From: an uncultured Prevotella sp.
GTDB lineage: Bacteria; Bacteroidota; Bacteroidia; Bacteroidales; Bacteroidaceae
NCBI GenBank assembly: GCA_947164965.1
Contig: CAMUYR010000018.1
Location: forward strand, 1 to 61,393
Direction: 5' to 3'
Length of the DNA stretch: 61,393 bases
Part shown: positions 52,732-61,139 of the stretch, in pieces
Layout of the letters: the number at the start of each line of letters is the position of its first letter
Position numbering within the stretch: the stretch's first letter is position 1
The notes under the pieces: model-generated
Seen by the model: the letters and a program-made list of their open reading frames with translations, nothing else
What the model was told of the DNA's origin: nothing
The model's database searches: none
Program-made: the position numbers and the translations under genes

Positions 52732-53069
52732 TGACATTACGAGAACTTATAAACTATGTAGATTCTGAGCTGTATAGCGATTCGCCGCTATATCAGAAAC
52801 TGCGTGAGACTAAGCCTGAGTACGGTTCAAACAGGCATATTCAGGTGAATGTGGTGAATGGAGAGATAACCATTACCAACTGTCACATCGGCTCGTTGGG
52901 AGACATTATCACTTATCCCATCGATGTAGCCCCGAATCTGAACGTTTCCAAGACGCAGCTGCTCGATGCCATCCTACATGAGCTATCCTCTAATGGCTTC
53001 AGCGACTCTGAGGCATCTGATTTCTGGAGCGACTTTGACAATTTACAGAAAGCAAAGATTATTAGATAA
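52731..53069 (+). CDS. Hypothetical protein of unknown function
   Basis: The 112-residue soluble protein is acidic at both ends, with RHIQVNVVNGEITITNCHIG in the middle and a helical tail (LLDAILHELSSNGF). It has no signal peptide or membrane helix. No family is recognised. It overlaps crcB by one base and precedes the MBL-fold gene. Confidence 0.65.
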   Translation: MTLRELINYVDSELYSDSPLYQKLRETKPEYGSNRHIQVNVVNGEITITNCHIGSLGDIITYPIDVAPNLNVSKTQLLDAILHELSSNGFSDSEASDFWSDFDNLQKAKIIR

Positions 53070-53081
53070 ATCGGAATTTAT

Positions 53082-53882
53082 ATGAATAGTAAAAGCGGCT
53101 TCATCACCATGCTAGGAACGGGCAATGCGCTCGTCACCCAATGCTACAACACCTGTTTCACGCTGCATAGTGCTTCAGGCGCACTGCTGCTTGTAGATGC
53201 TGGTGGCGGCAATGGCATTCTCCGCCAGTTGGAGAAGGCAGGCATCAGCTATGCCGACATTCATGACCTCTTTGTCACCCATGCCCACACCGACCATCTG
53301 CTTGGCTGCGTCTGGATGATGCGGATGGCACTCCAGTTCGGACATCCGCTCCGTGTGTGGAGCCATGAGAAAGTGCTCACCCTGCTTGCCGACATCTGTC
53401 ATGCGATATTGCCGTCGAAAGAAGCGCAGGGCATCGGGACACTCGTCACGATGCACCGCCTGGAGGATGGTGACCGTTTCGAGGTGGGCGACATACGGTT
53501 GCAATGCTTCGACATCCATTCCACCAAGGAGCGCCAGTTCGGCTTTACAGCCATGATGCCCGATGGACAGCGGATCTGCTGTTTGGGCGACGAGCCGTTT
53601 AGCCCACTCTGCAAGCAATATGCCGAGAGTGCCGACTGGCTGATGAGCGAGGCTTTTTGCCTATACGAAGACCGCGAGCGCTTCCAGCCTTACGAGAAGC
53701 ATCACAGCACGGTGCTTGATGCGGCACGTCTGGCAGAGGAATTGGGAATAAAGAACTTGATTCTGTATCATACGGAGGACAGGACGCTCGAAACGCGAAA
53801 GCAGAGATACACAGCCGAGGCGAAGACTGCATTCAGTGGCCACGTCTGGGTGCCGGATGATTTGGAAAGAATAACTTTATAA
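53082..53882 (+). CDS. Metallo-beta-lactamase-fold hydrolase
   Basis: The 266-residue protein has the HxHxDH motif (THAHTDHL), a later metal-ligand Asp (CLGDEPF) and His (ILYHTEDR). The fold is that of RNase Z or glyoxalase-II-like hydrolases. There is no signal peptide. The exact substrate is unknown. It lies 12 nt after the 52731-53069 gene. Confidence 0.9.
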   Translation: MNSKSGFITMLGTGNALVTQCYNTCFTLHSASGALLLVDAGGGNGILRQLEKAGISYADIHDLFVTHAHTDHLLGCVWMMRMALQFGHPLRVWSHEKVLTLLADICHAILPSKEAQGIGTLVTMHRLEDGDRFEVGDIRLQCFDIHSTKERQFGFTAMMPDGQRICCLGDEPFSPLCKQYAESADWLMSEAFCLYEDRERFQPYEKHHSTVLDAARLAEELGIKNLILYHTEDRTLETRKQRYTAEAKTAFSGHVWVPDDLERITL

Positions 53883-53905
53883 ATTATAATTTGTAGAGAT
53901 AATTG

Positions 53906-54232
53906 ATGAAACATTTGACAAGCATAATAGATATAGAACGGACAATAGCGGATAACTGCTTGTGCCTTTTCTACATTAAATCTCCAGATTGCGGAGTCTG
54001 CAACGTCATGCTTGACAAAGTGGAGAAATTGGCGGATCAGTTCCCGTCTCTGACTTCTTTCTATACTGACATCACAGAAGAGCCTTTGATAGCTGGGCAA
54101 TTCCTGGTTTATTCAGGGCCAACTGTATTGCTTCTGATGGATGGCAAGGAGGTATATCGTGGTTCCCAGTTCATTGATTTGGAGGAACTGGAATACAACA
54201 TTAACCGATTTCAAAAGTTCTCAGAACAATGA
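53906..54232 (+). CDS. Thioredoxin-fold protein
   Basis: The 108-residue protein has an active-site CGVC (KSPDCGVCNVML) and the cis-Pro strand (YSGPTVLLLMDG). It would act as a thiol-disulfide oxidoreductase in the cytosol. The ATG at 53906 is chosen over the TTG one codon upstream. Its stop overlaps the next start by 4 bp (ATGA). Confidence 0.88.
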   Translation: MKHLTSIIDIERTIADNCLCLFYIKSPDCGVCNVMLDKVEKLADQFPSLTSFYTDITEEPLIAGQFLVYSGPTVLLLMDGKEVYRGSQFIDLEELEYNINRFQKFSEQ

Positions 54233-54465
54233 CAGACTTTGATTCCATCTGGCGCATGCAGGATGAAATCAGGACGGTGGTGAATGCCGTGCTGGGAGAA
54301 AGTATCTGGAACCTGAGCTATAATGAGCGACGGATGGCCATAGAATTGGAGTTGACTGAGTATCTGGAAGAGGAGGATGCCGATGCGCTTATCAATCAGT
54401 TTCCAGTTCCGACAGACTATGACGGTGTAGGCTCGAAGGGAACAAAGTTCGTGTTTTACATGTGA
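54229..54465 (+). CDS. Small hypothetical protein
   Basis: The 78-residue soluble acidic protein has helices SIWRMQDEIRTVVNAVLG and LSYNERRMAIELELTEYLEE. No family is recognised. It is coupled to the thioredoxin gene by overlap, which supports expression. An inverted repeat follows the stop. Confidence 0.65.
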   Translation: MTDFDSIWRMQDEIRTVVNAVLGESIWNLSYNERRMAIELELTEYLEEEDADALINQFPVPTDYDGVGSKGTKFVFYM

Positions 54466-54469
54466 AAAG

Positions 54470-54507
54470 GGAACTCCCATTTTCTGAGAATTCCCTGTGT
54501 CCTTTTG
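54470..54507. terminator. Possible hairpin terminator
   Basis: AAAAGGGAA...TTCCC and CCTTTT can pair, with ~27 nt between arm centres, after the 54465 stop and before the convergent 54574 gene. Pairing is imperfect. Confidence 0.4.
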
Positions 54508-54573
54508 AAAGGCATATGTAGAGGCAAAACGTGCTCTTTATCTGCGTCCGAAATGACCTGCATTCTTGCGTCC

Positions 54574-55206
54574 CTATGGTAGCAAGCGACCGGAGGTCGA
54601 GCGGCTGTGACCATGGCGTGGTGTATTGTTTGCCAAGGTGTGGTTTGTAATACCGTGACGCTTGTCAACTTTCACAGGAGCCTTTGGGTGATGCGGAGCA
54701 GGTGCAGGACCATGCTTGGCTATAGGAGCAGGTGCGGGCTTGTGCATGTGTGCATAGTGTGAGCCATGAACTCTGTTATGACCGCCACGATAGCTAACGA
54801 ACACCTTTGGATGTGCATGGTAGAAACGGTCTCTGCCATAGTGAGAGTACACTGCGAATGTCCATCCACCAGCCTTCCAAGCCACAGGGCGATAGAAGTG
54901 GTTCAGAGCCACGTACTTGTCATACTGCCACGGAGTCAACACGAAACGGAGGTCTGCGTTGCGGCGATCCCACCAGATGCCAAACACGTCGCCATGTCCG
55001 TTCAGGCTCATCAGGTAGTCGAGGTTTATCTCGTAGACTGCCTCATACTGTGCAGCGGTGAGGTTGAGCTCGTAAGCCATCTTGTCAGAGAGGAAGAGGG
55101 CTTCGTTCTTTGCTGCATTATAGCTCATAGCGTTGGCCGAGATAGTCATTGCCATCATCATTGCCAGGATCATCAAACGCTTAGTGCTCACTATCGTTTT
55201 CTTCAT
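54574..55206 (-). CDS. Secreted His-rich protein of unknown function
   Basis: About 210 residues. The signal peptide is near MKKTIVSTKRLMILAMMMAMTI...ANA. The mature part has WDRRNADLRFVLTPWQYDKYV and a C-terminal His/Pro-rich tail (HMHKPAPAPIAKHG). After the TAG stop at 54574-54576 the same frame continues for 11 codons with GHFGRR before TAA at 54538, as if the tail had been cut by a nonsense change. I chose the ATG at 55206 because it starts the signal peptide. No family is named. Confidence 0.75.
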   Translation of the reverse strand: MKKTIVSTKRLMILAMMMAMTISANAMSYNAAKNEALFLSDKMAYELNLTAAQYEAVYEINLDYLMSLNGHGDVFGIWWDRRNADLRFVLTPWQYDKYVALNHFYRPVAWKAGGWTFAVYSHYGRDRFYHAHPKVFVSYRGGHNRVHGSHYAHMHKPAPAPIAKHGPAPAPHHPKAPVKVDKRHGITNHTLANNTPRHGHSRSTSGRLLP

Positions 55207-55407
55207 ATCTTTATCTCCTATCTTTAAATTGTTAGACATTTGTTTCTTATTTTCACTTCTTTGACGTAAAGGAGAGGGCGAAAAGTCCTGGATTATTCCT
55301 ATAATTGAGGAGTATTTTCCCTAAATCGCACTGGGGAAATCCCCCGTGAGAAGCTTAAAGATTGTTGGAAAAGCGGGCGTATTGCAAAGAATCTGAGGAT
55401 AATTCAT

Positions 55408-55415
55408 TACCTTTG
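55408..55415 (+). promoter_or_regulatory. -7 box (TACCTTTG) for the cyclophilin gene
   Basis: TACCTTTGCAC lies 19 nt before the ATG and matches TAnnTTTG. An AAAGGA site precedes the start. Confidence 0.65.
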
Positions 55416-55434
55416 CACTCAAAATTCAAAGGAT

Positions 55435-56163
55435 ATGAAGGTAAAGATACAGACATTGTTGGGCGACATCGTAGTTCGCCTTTATGACGAGACTCCCATC
55501 CACCGTGACAACTTCGTGAAACTGGTGAAGGAGGGCTATTATGATGGTACACTGTTCCATCGGGTGATTAAGGACTTCATGATTCAGGGCGGTGACCCTG
55601 ATTCGAAGGGTGCACCAGCTGGAAAGATGCTGGGTGTCGGTGGCCCTGACTATACGCTGGAAGCAGAGATTAAGGATGGCTTGTTCCACAAACGTGGTGC
55701 GTTGGCTGCAGCCCGTCAGGGTGACGAGGTGAATCCTGAGCGCCGTAGCAGCGGCTCACAGTTCTATATCGTCTGGGGACAGGTATACAACGAAGGGCAA
55801 CTTCGCCAGTTCGCCAAACAGTTGAAGATGCAGAAGATTCAGGATGCTTTTAACCGACTGGCTAAGGAGCATCGTGACGAGATTATGCAGATGCGCCGTG
55901 AACGTAATCGTGTCGGTTTACAGGAACTTCAGGACAAACTCGCTGCCGAAGCAGAGAGTCAGGTTCAGGGTAATGGCCTGACTGATGAGCAGTTGAAGAT
56001 TTACTCTACCATTGGAGGCACACCCCATCTTGACGGGCAATATACCGTATTTGGTGAAGTGGAAGAGGGCCTCGATGTCGTGGAGATGATTCAGGGCACA
56101 GCTACCGCACGTGGTGACAGGCCTGTTGATGACATAGAAATGCGGATTTCTGTTATTGAGTGA
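55435..56163 (+). CDS. Cyclophilin-type peptidyl-prolyl isomerase
   Basis: The 242-residue protein has FHRVIKDFMIQGGDP, the cyclophilin active-site strand with catalytic Arg, and QYTVFGEVEEGLDVVE at the end of the fold. A charged helical insert (about 120-185, RMQDAFNRLAKEHR-like) interrupts the core. No signal peptide is evident, so it is cytosolic. It accelerates proline isomerisation during folding. Confidence 0.92.
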   Translation: MKVKIQTLLGDIVVRLYDETPIHRDNFVKLVKEGYYDGTLFHRVIKDFMIQGGDPDSKGAPAGKMLGVGGPDYTLEAEIKDGLFHKRGALAAARQGDEVNPERRSSGSQFYIVWGQVYNEGQLRQFAKQLKMQKIQDAFNRLAKEHRDEIMQMRRERNRVGLQELQDKLAAEAESQVQGNGLTDEQLKIYSTIGGTPHLDGQYTVFGEVEEGLDVVEMIQGTATARGDRPVDDIEMRISVIE

Positions 56164-56164
56164 T

Positions 56165-56493
56165 ATGAGAAAAGCAAGCAGAGAGATGGATGCCGCCTTC
56201 GCGCTGGAGGTGTTGGATAAGGCTCCATACGTAACAGTTAGTTTCACACGACCTGACGGCACACCTTATGGTGTTCCTCTGTCATTGGCACATACTGACG
56301 AGAATACGTTTTACTTCCATTGTGCTATGGAAGGCGAGAAACTGGATTGCATTGCCGCCAATCCAATGGTGGCATTGCCCGCAGTCTGGAACGCACGGCT
56401 GTGGTAAAGATAACTCTCACCGCTCTTCCTACCGGAAAACGTAAGCAATACGATAAGCAGGGGGAAGAGATGAAATGGGGACGAATGGAATAG
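56165..56493 (+). pseudogene. Broken PNPOx-like (nitroimidazole-resistance-type) protein
   Basis: The first 80 codons match the pyridoxamine-phosphate-oxidase-like split barrel (DRxM-like start REMDAAFALEVLDKAPY, then PYGVPLSLAHTDENTFYFHCAMEGEKLDCI). The frame stops at 56405-56407. Another frame then gives TAVVKITLTALPTGKRKQYD and ends at TAG 56491, matching the usual C-terminus. About 50-60 codons between them appear to be missing, with a frame change. I read it as an internally deleted pseudogene. Confidence 0.75.
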
Positions 56494-56495
56494 CG

Positions 56496-57287
56496 TTACG
56501 ATGGCATGCTATAGACGTGGACGCTGGAGCCTTGGGCAGAGGGAAGGTAATTAATGCCCCACCAACACATCTGCAAGAGCACGAACGATACAAGCAATAC
56601 CCACAGAGCGAGCTTCGGCTTGTTAGTGGGTATTTTTCTGTAATGCACATAGCCGAGATAGGCGAACCAGGTGATGGCAGCCCACGTCTCCTTGGGGTCC
56701 CACGACCAGTAGTGTCCCCACGCCTCCTTGGCCCATAGTGCACCGAAGAGCATACCGATGGTCATGAAAGCAAGGCCGACATAGACGAGATTATCCGTAA
56801 TGTCGAATTCTTCGTCAGCAATGGTTTTCCGTTTAAAGAATAATAAGTACAAGGCCATTACTGCCGAGGCACCCAATACAGCGTATGCGAACATATAGAC
56901 GATGACGTGTGGAGCGAACCAAGGGCTCTGCAGGGCTGGCATCAGTGTCTTGGAATGTATCTCCGGCTTGAATAGGTTGACGCAGATGAATACCAACGCA
57001 AGGACGGTAGAGAACGAGAGTATCCACTTATAACGCCAGCGGGAATAGACGATGATGCCCGCCAGCGGCAGGAAGAATGAATACCAAAGACGCGTTTCGC
57101 CCATCGTCCTTAACGGTGGACGCTCCAAGGAAATCCACATCATCAGGATAAAGCTGAAGAACACGACGAGTCCAGTGATAGTAGATGTATAGGCCAACAT
57201 GGTCTTTTCACGCCATGCTGCCCAGGCACCTACGGCCCACAGCAGGACGGCTGCTATTGCGAAATATATAAAGTAACTCCAATCCAT
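56496..57287 (-). CDS. ccsA: Cytochrome c biogenesis protein CcsA-like
   Basis: The 263-residue membrane protein has eight or so predicted helices and the tryptophan-rich WWD signature GHYWSWDPKETWAAITWF. It is the heme-handling subunit of system II cytochrome c maturation and works with ResB, encoded just upstream in the same direction. It would attach heme to NrfA and NrfH in the periplasm. It converges with the broken PNPOx-like gene after 2 nt. Confidence 0.93.
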   Translation of the reverse strand: MDWSYFIYFAIAAVLLWAVGAWAAWREKTMLAYTSTITGLVVFFSFILMMWISLERPPLRTMGETRLWYSFFLPLAGIIVYSRWRYKWILSFSTVLALVFICVNLFKPEIHSKTLMPALQSPWFAPHVIVYMFAYAVLGASAVMALYLLFFKRKTIADEEFDITDNLVYVGLAFMTIGMLFGALWAKEAWGHYWSWDPKETWAAITWFAYLGYVHYRKIPTNKPKLALWVLLVSFVLLQMCWWGINYLPSAQGSSVHVYSMPS

Positions 57288-57327
57288 TGTTTACAAATTA
57301 ATAACCCTGGCTTAGGCCTGCCCCTTA

Positions 57328-58209
57328 TCAAGGGGCTTCAAACCTCCCTCCAAGAATAAACATACATACGGCCCCGGCGAGCATCATATAGATGCCCGTA
57401 TATACTAACGGCAACCACGGGTCGCTTACCAGTTCCAGGATACTTGTCTGGCTCATGGCACCCATCTGCGTGTCATAGCCGTACTGGTAGATTTTCCAGC
57501 CGTCCACCTCGACGGGCTTGTTCACCTCGACGGTGGTCTGGATGTTCTTGCCTGTCTTTGTCAGAATCTGGATGTCAGAGGCAAAGCGGCGAGGAGAGCC
57601 GTCGTCGTAGGTCTCCATGATAAACTCCTTAAGTTCGATGGCGATGGGCATCTCCACAATCTGTTGTTGCGAGGTCAACGCACGCCATTCAGGCTCTCCC
57701 TTCACGGTAATCATCTTCAGTCGCTGCATGTCGGCATTGCCCAATGTGGCTGTCGTCATAGCAAGGAATAAACCGAGATGGTTCAGCAGAAAAGGTATAT
57801 CACGCTTCCATTGAAAATGCAGCGTCCGTCGGAGGATGATCTGCCCGAGAATCACAGCAATATACACATAAATCAACACGAAAGGCCAGAACGACAGCAT
57901 ATTGTTCAGCCACACACCATTTACTTCTTGCCTCGTCAATCCCATGATAATAGTCAGCATGACGGCATAGACCAGCGCAGGTATCGCAGCCTTAAAGGTG
58001 CCGATGAACTGAAAGCCATACACCCGTTTGCGCAACAAGAAAATAATGGCAATAAGTACGAGGAATCCCGCCAGCACGATGCCGTTAACTGGCCAGCGGA
58101 AGGCATCCCAATCTACTGGGCCAACACTCAATTCGAGCATCAGTCCAGCAAAGATAAGGCCCCCTCCAATGAGGAAGCCTTCTTTCATTCCGTATGGTTT
58201 AGTCCACAT
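57328..58209 (-). CDS. ResB/Ccs1-like cytochrome c biogenesis protein
   Basis: The 293-residue protein has several N-terminal helices (GFLIGGGLIFAGLMLEL, LVLIAIIFLLRKR, ALVYAVMLTIIMGL), a periplasmic loop (~165-265) and a final helix (VYTGIYMMLAGAVCMFIL). The layout and the GDQ-like loop fit ResB. It partners CcsA in system II heme delivery. Its start overlaps the nrfA stop by one base. Confidence 0.88.
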   Translation of the reverse strand: MWTKPYGMKEGFLIGGGLIFAGLMLELSVGPVDWDAFRWPVNGIVLAGFLVLIAIIFLLRKRVYGFQFIGTFKAAIPALVYAVMLTIIMGLTRQEVNGVWLNNMLSFWPFVLIYVYIAVILGQIILRRTLHFQWKRDIPFLLNHLGLFLAMTTATLGNADMQRLKMITVKGEPEWRALTSQQQIVEMPIAIELKEFIMETYDDGSPRRFASDIQILTKTGKNIQTTVEVNKPVEVDGWKIYQYGYDTQMGAMSQTSILELVSDPWLPLVYTGIYMMLAGAVCMFILGGRFEAP

Positions 58210-59747
58210 CAGATTTCAATGAGTTTGCCATTCTTCTTGGCCTCGTCAATCCATTTCGGAACGATTTCGTCCAGGAACTTCTGCTTCTTCTCGTTCAGCT
58301 TCTGCATGTCCAGACCGATGGCCTGCTGAGCCTTGGCCTTTGTAGAGTAGTCGGGCACGGGAATCTCACCAGTATGTCCGTACTTAGCTGCTACGCGTGC
58401 AATCAGAATACGGGCCTCCTTAGAGTAGTCGATAGATGCTGCAAGCAGACGGATAACCTCCTGAGGTGCGTGGAATGTTGCACCATGAGAAGCAATTGAG
58501 TAGTCCCAACGCCACTGACTCTTGCGCAGCAGATTTTGTATCGGTTTTAGCTCGGCCTCGGTAGCACCCTTGTCGATGATGAACTTGGTCTCGAAGTGAG
58601 CACGAGCCAGTTCCTTCTCAGCACGGTTGCGTATCTCGGTACACTTGTCCTGACGCTCGTAGACGTTCTGGCGCAAGGTCTCTGCATCCTGACGGTGACA
58701 GGTCTGACAAGTACGATCGATATGTGCCAGAGGCGACATGATGTGGTGGTCGGAGAACTTAACACCACCCTCCTGCATGTAAGGCATGTGGCAGTCGGCA
58801 CAGCTGACACCGCGCTGGCCGTGGATGCCCTGCTTCGACATCTCGTAGCCTGGGTGCTGAGCCTTCAGGATAGGCGTCTTGGAGATGGCGTGGATGTAGT
58901 CGTAGAAGCCGATGCTGTCGTAGTACTCCTCAGCAGCCTCCAGCGTCAGACCCTTGTCGTGGGGGAACATCAGGTAGTTGGCCTTGCCAGGATTGTTGGC
59001 ATCGTCGGGCTTGATGAAGTAGTACTCCACATGGCACTGGGCGCACACCAGCGAACGCATCTCCTGATGAGTCTGCTTCTTCAGGTCGAGACCTCTGCGA
59101 GCGAACGCCTCATAGATAGCAGGACGTGCAGGGCGCAGATCCATAGTTGTAGCATCGTGGCAGTCAGAGCAACCCACAGAGTTGTGCATCTCGGCTCCAA
59201 GTCCGCTCCACTTGCCTTCATAAGCATAGTAGTTAGTGGGATCGAACACGCTCTTCTTGTCGCTCAGTTCGCGCATCATGCGAGGAACATCAGGACCCTT
59301 ACAAGTCCAGCAGGTTGCTGGCTGCATGTCACCGTCGCCATCGATGCCTGGGTTACCGGTACGCAGAATCTTGCGCAGGTCTTCGATACAATGCTTGTGT
59401 CCGCGAGGGGTGTTGTAGTGGCGCGAGAAAGCATAGCCTGCCCACAGCACAACCATCTCAGGACGCTGCTCAAGCACGTCGACCTCCTCAGAACCGTTGT
59501 ACTTCGACTCGAAAGAGGTATCCTCGGTCTGAGCCCATGTCTCGTACTCACGAGGATAATCGGCCTTGAACTTTTCGCTCTGAGCCACAATACTGTCTTC
59601 AAACACGGTGCGTTTGTTGTTAAACACACTTGCTACTTCGGCACGGCGCTCCATCAACGACGAGACGAGCAGTCCTAATACAAAGACTACTGCCATTGAT
59701 CCTCCAAAGAGAATCCATCCTTGCCAACTCTTTAATTTCTTTGCCAT
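58209..59747 (-). CDS. nrfA: Cytochrome c552 nitrite reductase, catalytic subunit
   Basis: About 512 residues from the ATG at 59747, with an uncleaved-type N-terminal helix (WILFGGSMAVVFVLGLLVSS). The catalytic heme site is CWTCK (146-150), the hallmark of NrfA. Four CxxCH sites follow: CSDCH (193), CAQCH (235), CADCH (316) and CQTCH (347), five hemes in all. It reduces nitrite to ammonium in the periplasm using six electrons from NrfH. The longer frame to 59789 lacks sense. It is followed at once by resB. Confidence 0.95.
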   Translation of the reverse strand: MAKKLKSWQGWILFGGSMAVVFVLGLLVSSLMERRAEVASVFNNKRTVFEDSIVAQSEKFKADYPREYETWAQTEDTSFESKYNGSEEVDVLEQRPEMVVLWAGYAFSRHYNTPRGHKHCIEDLRKILRTGNPGIDGDGDMQPATCWTCKGPDVPRMMRELSDKKSVFDPTNYYAYEGKWSGLGAEMHNSVGCSDCHDATTMDLRPARPAIYEAFARRGLDLKKQTHQEMRSLVCAQCHVEYYFIKPDDANNPGKANYLMFPHDKGLTLEAAEEYYDSIGFYDYIHAISKTPILKAQHPGYEMSKQGIHGQRGVSCADCHMPYMQEGGVKFSDHHIMSPLAHIDRTCQTCHRQDAETLRQNVYERQDKCTEIRNRAEKELARAHFETKFIIDKGATEAELKPIQNLLRKSQWRWDYSIASHGATFHAPQEVIRLLAASIDYSKEARILIARVAAKYGHTGEIPVPDYSTKAKAQQAIGLDMQKLNEKKQKFLDEIVPKWIDEAKKNGKLIEI

Positions 59748-59795
59748 AATATCTTTGTTTTTGTTATTTCGATGTTTCGATGCTTCCATATTTCG

Positions 59796-60398
59796 TCATT
59801 TTGCCAACATTCCCTGAAGCCAATCGGGCACTGGACTTGGCGGCAGAGGGGTAACACCCTCAGCATTCGGCGTGGCCATCAGCGAGTTCATACCGCTGTG
59901 AGGCACGTTGCGATGACAGTCCCAGCATACCTTGCCGCCTTTAGCCTGCTGCTGCATGTAGCTCATACGGCCCGTCTTCACGAACTCTGTATTCAACTGT
60001 TCATGACAACGGATGCAGTTGTCCATCACCACCTGCCCTGTCAGCGTCTCTGCCATAGGAGCCTGACGCTCGGCATGGGTCACAAAGTAGACCGTATGCT
60101 TCAGTCCGTCCATCGCCTTGAAGCCATACTTCAGGGCAAGATTCTGGTGGGGCACGTGGCAGTCGTTACACGTGGCGTCTCTTCCGTGTGAGGAATGGCT
60201 CCACGTGGCATAATAAGGTGTCATGATGTGGCAGTTGACGCAGGCCGACGGGTCGTCGCCCACGAAATAGGTATGCGCACGAAGCAGATACATAAACAAT
60301 CCGCCAAGTCCACATACAACGCCAGCCACAACCAATAGGCCTATCTTTTGACGATAGGAGAACCAATCTCTGAAGGATAGTAGTTTGCGTAGATCCAT
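59796..60398 (-). CDS. nrfH: Cytochrome c nitrite reductase, membrane subunit
   Basis: About 200 residues from the ATG at 60398. A single N-terminal helix (KIGLLVVAGVVCGLGGLFMYLL) anchors the protein. Four heme sites follow: CVNCH (53), CNDCH (77), CIRCH (128) and CWDCH (158). NrfH is a NapC/NirT-type quinol oxidase that passes electrons from menaquinol to NrfA. A -7 box lies at 60416-60423. It heads the nrfH-nrfA-resB-ccsA operon. Confidence 0.95.
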   Translation of the reverse strand: MDLRKLLSFRDWFSYRQKIGLLVVAGVVCGLGGLFMYLLRAHTYFVGDDPSACVNCHIMTPYYATWSHSSHGRDATCNDCHVPHQNLALKYGFKAMDGLKHTVYFVTHAERQAPMAETLTGQVVMDNCIRCHEQLNTEFVKTGRMSYMQQQAKGGKVCWDCHRNVPHSGMNSLMATPNAEGVTPLPPSPVPDWLQGMLAK

Positions 60399-60415
60399 AT
60401 AGGTGTAGTTTGTGG

Positions 60416-60423
60416 CAAATATA
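60416..60423 (-). promoter_or_regulatory. -7 box (TATATTTG) for the nrf operon
   Basis: Minus-strand TATATTTG lies 17 nt before the nrfH ATG and matches TAnnTTTG. Confidence 0.6.
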
Positions 60424-60509
60424 CGAAATATATTCAATATTTCCTAATAAATCCACGCTTCCTTAACAACATTTAAGGAGTTCGCATCTTTTAAGAGCCC
60501 CAAAAGATA

Positions 60510-60650
60510 GATATAATAATTCGTTTATCTATCAGGCGAGGCCGTTTCTGGTGCGGCAATGTATGCCATGTACCTTGGTTTGTCCTATAAAGATTATGTC
60601 ATTAAAGAAATCAAAAACGGGCCCACCATATTTGAAATGGTGAGCCCGAT
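60510..60650 (+). other. Protein-like fragment without a start codon at its beginning
   Basis: One frame reads FVYLSGEAVSGAAMYAMY... then LGLSYKDYVIKEIKNG and runs into the hairpin at 60618-60648. It looks coding-like but is only ~45 codons and begins right after a stop. It may be a remnant of a lost gene. Confidence 0.3.
60618..60648. terminator. Hairpin terminator after the P5-like gene
   Basis: CGGGCCCACCAT (60618-60629) and ATGGTGAGCCCG (60637-60648) pair, with one mismatch. On the minus strand a TTTTT run follows, so it terminates the 60660 gene. Confidence 0.8.
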
Positions 60651-60659
60651 TTCTAATTG

Positions 60660-61085
60660 CTAGATGCTATTCCTTGCCAACTCCCAGCCTCGTAGCATGG
60701 CGAACCAGTCGATAGACGATGTTCCATTTTCCTGTATCGCCATTGCCACGCCGACTGCCATCCAACGGCTTGGCTTATCCGATGGGATGCCTATCGGCTC
60801 GTCGGGGTCGATGCCGGTCAGACGGGTGACGTTCTGGACATAAGCTGACGTGTCGTTCTCGCACGACGGTGCCCAACGATTCACGATGCCTCGGATGGTG
60901 TAGAGACGGTACTTGTGGTAGTATGTGCGGGTAAGCAGATAGAAGGCTGCACGCCAGCCGTACTCTAACGATTTGAACTGCACAAAGGCGCGATCATTCT
61001 GCACCTCTGCCATACCTTTCCACTGATCCTTCGCTGTGCGACGGATGTTCAACGGGTTGTGATTACGAATTCCTCTTGGTAACAT
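60660..61085 (-). CDS. Structural protein P5-like protein
   Basis: The 141-residue protein opens with LPRGIRNHNPLNIRRTAKDQWKGM, as in the P5-like proteins common in Bacteroidota chromosomes and mobile elements. VQFKSLEYGWRAAFYLLTRTYY and RGIVNRWAPSCENDT follow. The name comes from a phage structural protein, and such proteins are related to lysozyme-like or transglycosylase-like enzymes. No signal peptide is seen. A heptamer tract directly precedes the ATG. It may mark a nearby mobile element beyond the window. Confidence 0.85.
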   Translation of the reverse strand: MLPRGIRNHNPLNIRRTAKDQWKGMAEVQNDRAFVQFKSLEYGWRAAFYLLTRTYYHKYRLYTIRGIVNRWAPSCENDTSAYVQNVTRLTGIDPDEPIGIPSDKPSRWMAVGVAMAIQENGTSSIDWFAMLRGWELARNSI

Positions 61086-61124
61086 AACTCTTAATTCTTA
61101 ACTATAAATGTCAGGTGTCAGGAG
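61083..61124 (-). repeat. Six-unit heptamer tract before the P5-like gene
   Basis: On the minus strand CTCCTGA, CACCTGA, CATTTAT, AGTTAAG, AATTAAG and AGTTATG follow in exact 7-bp register. The last unit ends in the ATG of the P5-like gene. Confidence 0.75.
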
Positions 61125-61139
61125 TTATAACTTTATAAG

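Noticed and set aside
58596..59678. 360-codon + strand frame opposite nrfA
   Set aside because: Antisense shadow of the pentaheme nitrite reductase. No domain recognised and no promoter seen.
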